Shown piece after piece: positions 1 to 4,515 of a stretch of 5,048 nt of DNA. The notes under the pieces are model-generated. The model made no database searches. It had not been told where the DNA came from and worked only from the letters and a program-made list of their open reading frames with translations. Positions within the stretch are counted from its first letter, which is position 1, and each line of letters opens with the position of its first letter. This DNA is from Lysobacterales bacterium (GTDB taxonomy: Bacteria; Pseudomonadota; Gammaproteobacteria; Xanthomonadales; Xanthomonadaceae). A program made the translations under genes and the position numbers. The stretch covers positions 1 to 5,048 of the forward strand of contig JAGRJX010000148.1 in the NCBI GenBank assembly GCA_020442545.1. The letters run 5' to 3'.

Positions 1-300
1 GGCGATGGCTTCGTGTTCGAGGCCGACATCCTGATCCAGGCCGCACGCCGCCTCGACACCCGCGTGGTCTCGGTGCCGATCGAGTCGCGCTACGCCGGCG
101 ACGGTCTTGCCGGACAGCTGCGCCGCAGCCACTTCCGCCCGCTGACCGACCTCTACCGCATTACCTCGCACGTGGTCGGCCGCGTGTGGACCCATGGTCG
201 AGTCATTCCACGCTACCTCGAAGCACGACGCAGCTCGGCGATCATCCACAACCCCGACATGCTGGCGCCAGCCGAGTCGCTGGCCGAGACAACCTCATGA
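1..300 (+). CDS. Family 2 glycosyltransferase, C-terminal part (5' end outside window)
   Basis: The frame is open from base 1 and ends at TGA 298-300, giving 99 residues. The visible part begins GDGFVFEADILIQAARR, followed by VVSVPIESRY and SHFRPLTDLYRI. In dolichol-phosphate-mannose-synthase-like family 2 glycosyltransferases a G-F-x-F-E-x-(D/E)-x-L-I segment follows the catalytic core, and a V-P-(I)-x-x-x-Y stretch comes next, so this should be the end of the catalytic domain plus a basic C-terminal tail. The nucleotide-sugar site (DxD) would lie upstream and is not visible. The stop codon overlaps the start of the halogenase gene in an ATGA, so the two are probably translated together. Glycosyltransferases of this type occur in xanthomonadin/aryl-polyene clusters, where they are thought to help modify or attach the polyene. 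That role here is inferred from the neighbour. The family call is fairly secure; donor and acceptor are unknown. Confidence 0.75.
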   Translation, partial: GDGFVFEADILIQAARRLDTRVVSVPIESRYAGDGLAGQLRRSHFRPLTDLYRITSHVVGRVWTHGRVIPRYLEARRSSAIIHNPDMLAPAESLAETTS

Positions 301-1946
301 GCAACGTGCTGATCCTCGGCGGTGGCCTTGCCGGCCTGACCCTGGCGCTGCAGCTGCGCAAGAACCACCCGGATCTGCCGATTACCGTACTGGAGCGCCG
401 CCAGGGCGAAGCGCCCGAGGCCGCGTTCAAGATCGGCGAATCCACGGTCGAACTGGGCGGCCATTACTTTGCCAGCGTGCTTGACCTGCGCGAGCATCTG
501 GACGAGCAGCAGATTATCAAGTTCGGCTTCCGCTTCTTCTTCTCGGACGGACGCAACGATCTCGACCGCTGCGCCGAGCTCGGCGCCAGCCAGGCGCTGC
601 CGACGGGCAGCTGGCAGATCGACCGTGGCCGCTTCGAGAACTTTCTCACGCAGCGCGTTCGCGAACAGGACATCAACCTGATCGACGGCGCATCGGTGAA
701 GCGCATCGACCTCAGCGACACTGGCGATGAGCATTGCGTCGAATACGAGCGCATCGGCGAGCGCATCACGCACGCGGCGCGCTGGGTAGTCGACGCCAGC
801 GGCCGCGCCGGGCTGATCCGCCGCCAGCGCGGCCTGAAAACCGACAACGGCCACCACGTCAATGCCGTGTGGTTCCGCATCAACGCGCGCCTCGACCCGC
901 ACGACTGGAGCGAGGACGAAAGCTGGAAGGCACGCTGCATGCCGCCGGAACGCTGGCGCTCGACCAATCACCTGGTCGGCCCCGGCTACTGGGTGTGGCT
1001 GATCCCGCTGTCCTCGGGCTCACACTCCATCGGCATCGTCTGCGATGCCGCAGCCCATCCCATCGAGGGCATGAAGTCCTTCGACCTGGCCATGAACTGG
1101 TTGCAGCAGCACCAGCCGCGACTGTGGCAGGCGCTGGAGCACCATCGCGACGGCCTCCAGGACTTCGCCTTTTTCAAGCACTTCAGCTACGGCTGCCAGC
1201 AGCTGTTCTCGCCGCAGCGCTGGGCGCTGACCGGCGAAGCCGGCGCCTTCCTCGACCCGTTCTACTCGCCGGGCAGCGACTTCATCGCCATCAGCAACAC
1301 CTACGTCACCACGCTGATCGGCAAGGACCTCGCCGGCGAAGCCTGGAAGCCGTATGCCGGCGTCTACGAGCAGCTGTTCCTGAGTTTCTACGACAGCACG
1401 CTGGCCATGTACCGCGGCCAGTACCACCTGTTCGGCGACGCCGAAGTGCTGCCGCTGAAGGTGCTGTGGGACTACAGCTATTACTGGGGCGTGCTGGCCG
1501 CGCTATTTTTCGCCGGACGCATCGGCGACCTCACCACCCTGTCGCGCCTGAAGCCGGAGCTGGTCGATGCGCGGGCGCTGAACGACGAACTACAGGTACT
1601 GTTTGCCGACTGGGGCCATCGCAATGGCGTACCGAATGCCGGCGCCCGCTTTGACAGCGAGTTCCTCGACCAGGCCAGCGTCGGCTGGTTCGCCGAACTC
1701 AACCGTGGCCTGAAGGACGAGCTCGACGATGCCGCGTTCCGGCAGCGATTGAGGGGCAACGTCGAGCGCCTGCGGCAGCTTGCCCGCGAGCTGCGTGACC
1801 TCGCCAAGTCGAAGCATCCGGACATCGACGTTTCTTCGATGCAATTGCCGGAAGCAGGGCCAGGCACCGAACGGCTGCTGCCTGCGCAGTGGCACAGCGC
1901 GCCGGGCCGAGCCGGCGCCGGCGATTCCGCCGCGCTCGATCAGTAG
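297..1946 (+). CDS. Flavin-dependent halogenase-like oxidoreductase (aryl-polyene/xanthomonadin type)
   Basis: 549 residues, within the usual 500-550 of flavin-dependent halogenases. The start is ATG 297, in ATGA overlap with the glycosyltransferase stop. The open frame reaches back to 186, but homology begins at MSNVLILGGGLAG, so 297 is chosen. Visible motifs are the FAD dinucleotide-binding GxGxxG (G8, G10, G13) and FKIGES with K45, matching the lysine that carries or positions the halogenating species. WVWLIP at residues 232-237 is the WxWxIP signature separating halogenases from monooxygenases. GEAGAFLDPFYSPGSDF at about 313-329 is the second flavin-contact region. In tryptophan halogenases this last region reads P-L-E-S-(T/S)-G with a catalytic Glu; here a Tyr (about residue 323) takes that place, as Phe does in phenol/pyrrole halogenases. 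This argues against free tryptophan as substrate. The likely role is halogenation (perhaps bromination) of the aryl head of a polyene pigment, inferred from context. The 3' end overlaps the convergent gene by 7 bases. Confidence 0.85.
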   Translation: MSNVLILGGGLAGLTLALQLRKNHPDLPITVLERRQGEAPEAAFKIGESTVELGGHYFASVLDLREHLDEQQIIKFGFRFFFSDGRNDLDRCAELGASQALPTGSWQIDRGRFENFLTQRVREQDINLIDGASVKRIDLSDTGDEHCVEYERIGERITHAARWVVDASGRAGLIRRQRGLKTDNGHHVNAVWFRINARLDPHDWSEDESWKARCMPPERWRSTNHLVGPGYWVWLIPLSSGSHSIGIVCDAAAHPIEGMKSFDLAMNWLQQHQPRLWQALEHHRDGLQDFAFFKHFSYGCQQLFSPQRWALTGEAGAFLDPFYSPGSDFIAISNTYVTTLIGKDLAGEAWKPYAGVYEQLFLSFYDSTLAMYRGQYHLFGDAEVLPLKVLWDYSYYWGVLAALFFAGRIGDLTTLSRLKPELVDARALNDELQVLFADWGHRNGVPNAGARFDSEFLDQASVGWFAELNRGLKDELDDAAFRQRLRGNVERLRQLARELRDLAKSKHPDIDVSSMQLPEAGPGTERLLPAQWHSAPGRAGAGDSAALDQ

Positions 1947-2452
1947 TCGCCCAGCTCGTCGCCGTCTTCGGGGCTGGTCAGCCATTCGGCGACGTCCTTG
2001 CCCAGCGCCTTCATGGTCCGGCCAAGCACCGAACACGAGCCCTTGTAGCCGGCGAACGCACCGCCCATGGAGTTGCGGGCGCCCACGAAACCGGCAACCT
2101 TCTCGCCATCGCGATACAGCGTGCCTTCGATCTCACTGTACTTGCGGTGGCCGATAAAGGGATTGCCCCGACTCACCACCTCGGTAATCTCCACGACCAG
2201 CACAGCACCCGGATCGGCGGCATCGACCTTGTCGACGCGCTGGATGGACACACCGAACTCCCGGCCGAACTCTTCGGCATACGCGGACAGTTTGTCCTGC
2301 AGGCCAACACACTCCTTTCTGATCTTGCGCGCGATGTGCGAGCTGTCGGCATACGGCGTGGTGCGCTGCATGCGGATGGTCTCAGCGGATGCAGTGCTTG
2401 ACGCAAGCGAGCCGGCTGCCAGAGCAACGGCGACAAATACGAGGTATTTCAT
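1940..2452 (-). CDS. Secreted/periplasmic protein of unknown function (DUF4410-like pattern)
   Basis: 170 residues. The frame is open upstream to 2812, but the start at 2452 is chosen because it gives a clean Sec signal peptide: MK, a hydrophobic core (residues 4-17) and cleavage after T-A-S-A at residue 23. An AAGGA Shine-Dalgarno also sits about 6 bases before this ATG. The mature protein has two cysteines (C48 in RKEC, C140 in KGSC) that could form a disulfide. A helical start is followed by a probable beta-rich middle (VLVVEITEVVSRG, EIEGTLYRDGEKVAGF), then a Gly-rich stretch and a closing helix (VLGRTMKALGKDVAEWL). This order, a strand pair and then a C-terminal helix ending in A-x-W-L, resembles small DUF4410-like exported proteins, but I cannot confirm the family. 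It is convergent with the halogenase and probably not part of that pathway. Its function is unknown. The CDS is secure and the family guess weak. Confidence 0.8.
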   Translation of the reverse strand: MKYLVFVAVALAAGSLASSTASAETIRMQRTTPYADSSHIARKIRKECVGLQDKLSAYAEEFGREFGVSIQRVDKVDAADPGAVLVVEITEVVSRGNPFIGHRKYSEIEGTLYRDGEKVAGFVGARNSMGGAFAGYKGSCSVLGRTMKALGKDVAEWLTSPEDGDELGDY

Positions 2453-2806
2453 GGAATTCCTTTTCTCGGGAAATGAACGATCAACGTGACAACCGCAGCA
2501 TGACGCCAGCACCGCGGGCACCCGGGGCAGGCAGCAGGATACCCGACACGATCTGCCTGTCGACAATCCCGGCGTCACCCCGCCCCGACAAAGAAAGCAG
2601 CGACCAAGCCGGACCGCTCCACAGCCGGCCGGCCGACATGGAACGCCAGCGTCTCGTCGCAGTCGCGCACCACCAGACGCCACATGGCAATGGACGGCAT
2701 GACGTTCTCCCTGACTACCGACACCGACTGTGGCACGAACCGGGCCGGTCCCACACGACGCCCCAACAGCGTATCGCCGAGGATTTGCATGCCCCCAATA
2801 GCGGTG
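2453..2806. other. Intergenic stretch without a convincing gene
   Basis: About 350 bases between the divergent secreted-protein gene and the toxin-antitoxin operon. It must hold the promoter of the minus-strand secreted gene. A TTGTCA-like hexamer lies near 2486-2491 on that strand, but I could not find a good -10 at the right distance. A GCCGGCCGGC palindrome lies near 2627-2636. One minus-strand reading frame starting at ATG 2790 and ending at 2575 would give 71 residues, but it has no clear ribosome binding site and no recognisable motif. It continues the antisense frame of the genes to its right, so I do not call it. I see no RNA gene, insertion sequence or tandem repeat here. Confidence 0.5.
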
Positions 2807-2822
2807 TAACATACGTTATAAC
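2807..2822 (+). promoter_or_regulatory. Candidate promoter -10 and palindromic operator of the toxin-antitoxin operon
   Basis: This AT-rich patch in GC-rich DNA carries two overlapping inverted repeats: TAAC-ATAC-GTTA (2807-2818) and the perfect palindrome GTTATAAC (2815-2822). The second contains TATAAC (2817-2822), five of six matches to the sigma-70 -10 hexamer. No convincing -35 lies 16-18 bases upstream. AbrB/MazE-type antitoxins normally repress their own operon by binding palindromes over the promoter, so this is the expected place for such an operator. A transcript from this -10 would start near 2829, which fits a translation start at 2851 and argues against the ATG at 2824. Autorepression is inferred. 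Confidence 0.5.
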
Positions 2823-2850
2823 CATGTTCCAACGCACCCGGAGCGCCCGC

Positions 2851-3072
2851 ATGAAGCTCAAGATCACCACCATCGGCAATTCCGCCGGCGTCATCCTGCC
2901 CAAGGAACTGCTGGCCCGCCTGCGCCTGGAAAAAGGCGACGAACTGCTGGCCCTGGAAACCCCGGACGGCATCCGATTGACCACCTACGACGCCACGCTG
3001 GCGGCGCAAATGGAAGTCGCCGAAAAGATCATGCGCGAGGATCGCGAACTGCTGCGCAAGCTGGCGCAGTAA
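2851..3072 (+). CDS. AbrB/MazE/SpoVT-type antitoxin
   Basis: 73 residues. The segment KITTIGNSAGVILPKELL (about residues 4-21) is the signature of the swapped-hairpin AbrB/MazE/SpoVT DNA-binding fold, with the family's typical R/K-x-L-G-N-S-x-G-(V/I)-x-(L/I)-P-K pattern. LRLEKGDELLALETPDGIRL (25-44) completes the beta-hairpin. Residues about 47-73 form a charged helix (VAEKIMREDRELLRKLAQ), which in such antitoxins usually wraps and neutralises the toxin. The start at 2851 is preceded by GGAG (2840-2843) at a 7-base spacing. An in-frame ATG at 2824 would overlap the promoter and add nine residues outside the fold. The toxin gene begins 6 bases after the stop, so the two form one operon. Pairing an AbrB-type antitoxin with a Doc toxin differs from the classical Phd-Doc pair but is a known combination. 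Confidence 0.88.
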   Translation: MKLKITTIGNSAGVILPKELLARLRLEKGDELLALETPDGIRLTTYDATLAAQMEVAEKIMREDRELLRKLAQ

Positions 3073-3078
3073 GCCGTC

Positions 3079-3498
3079 ATGATCATCTGGATCACCCGCG
3101 AGCTGGCGCTTGCCATCCACGAGCGTCAGCTTGCCGAACATGGCGGCATCGAAGGCGTGCGCGATGAATCGTTGCTCGAATCCGCGCTCGCGCGCCCGCA
3201 ACAGGCATACGCCTATGGCGACCCACCGCCCGACATCGCCGATCTCGCGGCCAGCCTCGCCTACGGCATCGCCCGCAATCATCCCTTCGGCGACGGCAAC
3301 AAACGCACCGCCCACGTCTGCTACCGCGTGTTCCTCGCCCTCAACGGCGTCGAACTCAACGCCAGCGCCGAAGACAAATACGTCGCGATGCTCAGCCTCG
3401 CCGAAGGCAGCATCAGCGAAACCGAATTCGCCAATTGGCTGCGCCAGCACATCGCACCGCCTGTCGATACTGTGAACGAGCCATCGGCAAGCTACTAG
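3079..3498 (+). CDS. doc: Doc-family (Fic-fold) death-on-curing toxin
   Basis: 139 residues; P1 Doc has 126. The Fic/Doc motif is intact at residues 68-78, HPFGDGNKRTA. H68 is the catalytic histidine and D72, N74, K75 and R76 bind the nucleotide phosphates. Lys in the position where AMP-transferring Fic enzymes have Gly (HPFxxGNGR) is the Doc form. Doc inverts the reaction and phosphorylates elongation factor EF-Tu, which halts translation. The upstream I-E-G-V-R-D-E-S-L-L-E-S-A-L-A-R-P segment (24-40) is the conserved N-terminal part of the family. The start at 3079 lies 6 bases after the antitoxin stop with no obvious Shine-Dalgarno, so expression probably depends on translational coupling, keeping toxin below antitoxin. 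All key residues are present, so the toxin is expected to be active. EF-Tu as target is known for P1 Doc and inferred here. Confidence 0.92.
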   Translation: MIIWITRELALAIHERQLAEHGGIEGVRDESLLESALARPQQAYAYGDPPPDIADLAASLAYGIARNHPFGDGNKRTAHVCYRVFLALNGVELNASAEDKYVAMLSLAEGSISETEFANWLRQHIAPPVDTVNEPSASY

Positions 3499-3601
3499 CC
3501 TCGAAACTACCTGGTGACGGGGGCACAGCCTCTTGGAAGACAAGAAGGATTGAGTGAAGCCAGTTCAGGTACGTCAGCGGGATTTGCGCTACGATTGACT
3601 C

Positions 3602-3684
3602 GGCCCTGCATTACGCGAACGCCCAAGTTCCACTTGGGATGGCCCGGGAAACCGGCTAGCGAATGCGGGGCTTTTTCGTTTCTG
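3602..3684 (+). ncRNA. Structured small RNA candidate with three-way junction, C4 antisense RNA-like
   Basis: The sequence folds into a closed three-way junction. The outer stem pairs 3603-3612 (GCCCTGCATT) with 3662-3671 (AATGCGGGGC), ten pairs with one G-U. After a bulged A3613 it continues with CGC 3614-3616 against GCG 3659-3661. Inside are a hairpin CCCAAGT-TCC-ACTTGGG (3622-3638, seven perfect pairs) and a hairpin CCGG-GAAA-CCGG (3644-3655) with a GNRA tetraloop. A T-tract (TTTTTCGTTT, 3672-3681) follows the outer stem directly. A possible -10, TACGAT (3590-3595), puts the 5' end near 3602, exactly at the stem; no clear -35 is seen. The architecture, and in my reading the sequence of the loops, match the C4 antisense RNA of P1/P7-like phages and plasmids, which blocks translation of an antirepressor operon. 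No such target is visible here. The fold is seen directly; family membership is moderately confident and expression is inferred. Confidence 0.6.
3603..3681 (+). terminator. Terminal stem plus T-tract acting as intrinsic terminator
   Basis: The GC-rich outer stem of the RNA candidate (right arm 3659-3671, ending GGGGC) is followed at once by TTTTTCGTTT (3672-3681). This would end the small RNA and could also stop read-through from the toxin operon before it enters the convergent DUF3800 gene, whose stop codon is at 3689-3691. The left arm is distant (3603-3616), so termination depends on the whole junction folding. No T-tract serves the minus strand here. Confidence 0.4.
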
Positions 3685-3688
3685 ATTC

Positions 3689-4507
3689 CTAAGAATCGTC
3701 TTCGACTCGCGGTCTGAATAACCAGTGGCGATAGGGATGCCGCCAACGGTTTGCCGAATCCCCGTCATCGCCAGTCGTTATGCCGATATTGAAGCCCGGC
3801 CGCAGTAACCGGATTCGCGCATTGATGTGCTTGTACACGCTCTCTTTGGCGCGAGTCCGCTTCCCACGAACCCGACTTCCCTCTGGCTTCTCCAGATGCT
3901 TCTCGTTCAATCGGAATTGCATCGCACCTAGCACAACGTCCACGCATTGCAGGAGTTCGTGCTTCTTGGAATCTACTTCACTGATTCCATCGATGCCCAG
4001 CTTGATCCCCGCCTGCCTGAACTCCCTGGATTTCCCGAGTCCACTCAGAAAGCCCTTGAAGCGCTGACATTTTTCCTTCGTGTCTGGCAGCTGGTCAAAG
4101 AAAAGCCGCAAGTGTGTTGTGGTGCCCTCGCGCCCACACGACTGAAGTCCAAACGACCACTTTATGAACTGGTAATACAGCTTGAAGAAGCCGTCCTCCC
4201 GTTGTTCAGCCGTCAAGCGTGGCAAGGCATTGATGTTCTGCGTGAACATGATGCGAATCTTGACCCTGCCCTCAGCCACCAGGTCAAACAATTCATCGAC
4301 GAGCGCGATGTACTTGTCGGCATAGGCGGCCGAAATCTTCTGCCACTTCACTTCGTCGTTGAGGCGGTGAGCTTCCCGCACAACGCGAATACGCTGCTCC
4401 ACCTCGCTCAAGTGTTCCGATTCGACGAGCAATCCACCGTAGAAGTTGGAAAACCGCTTCCCGGACTGGTCGGACTCGTCGCAATAGATCAAAAGGCTGC
4501 GCGCCAT
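3689..4507 (-). CDS. DUF3800 domain protein downstream of the MmeI-like gene
   Basis: 272 residues. The conserved acidic pattern of DUF3800 is visible: LLIYCDES (D10, E11), the FYGGLLV strand (22-28), EVKW (52-55), LRLFFDQ (D138) and VDSKKHELLQCVDVVLGAM (D179, S180, K181, Q187, D190). The acidic set D10/E11/E52/D138/D179/D190 looks like a metal-binding nuclease-type centre, and DUF3800 has been suggested to have an RNase H-like fold; I state this as likely, not proven. The C-terminal 60 residues are Arg/Lys-rich and may bind nucleic acid. The start codon lies 8 bases after the MmeI-like stop with no clear Shine-Dalgarno, so co-transcription and coupling are likely. GC is much lower than upstream: 31/60 in 4021-4080 and 32/60 in 3961-4020, against 45/60 in 4621-4680. 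This suggests separate acquisition. A role accessory to restriction is inferred from position only. Confidence 0.85.
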   Translation of the reverse strand: MARSLLIYCDESDQSGKRFSNFYGGLLVESEHLSEVEQRIRVVREAHRLNDEVKWQKISAAYADKYIALVDELFDLVAEGRVKIRIMFTQNINALPRLTAEQREDGFFKLYYQFIKWSFGLQSCGREGTTTHLRLFFDQLPDTKEKCQRFKGFLSGLGKSREFRQAGIKLGIDGISEVDSKKHELLQCVDVVLGAMQFRLNEKHLEKPEGSRVRGKRTRAKESVYKHINARIRLLRPGFNIGITTGDDGDSANRWRHPYRHWLFRPRVEDDS

Positions 4508-4515
4508 TGTCTTGT

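Noticed and set aside
186..296. Longer N-terminus for the halogenase, starting at 186
   Set aside because: The extra 37 residues show no homology and read through the glycosyltransferase end in another frame. The GxGxxG domain begins right after ATG 297, which is in ATGA overlap with the upstream stop.
734..1654. 306-residue + strand ORF inside the halogenase
   Set aside because: It is an Arg/Ala/Pro-rich out-of-frame shadow of a well-supported gene.
2575..2790. Minus-strand 71-residue ORF between the secreted protein and the antitoxin
   Set aside because: Codon third positions are GC-rich, but there is no clear ribosome binding site or recognisable motif, and the frame is the continuation of the antisense shadow of the toxin-antitoxin genes. 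It would also start over the toxin-antitoxin promoter. A conserved homologue would change this.
2453..2812. Longer N-terminus for the secreted protein, up to 2812
   Set aside because: The added 120 residues are Cys/Arg/Gly-rich with no domain, while the start at 2452 has a good ribosome binding site and a signal peptide.
2389..2850. Upstream extension of the antitoxin frame from 2389
   Set aside because: It runs across the promoter/operator patch and has no AbrB-related sequence. The 2851 start has GGAG at proper spacing.
3514..3717. 67-residue + strand ORF over the RNA candidate
   Set aside because: It has no ribosome binding site or domain, and the sequence is better explained by RNA structure.
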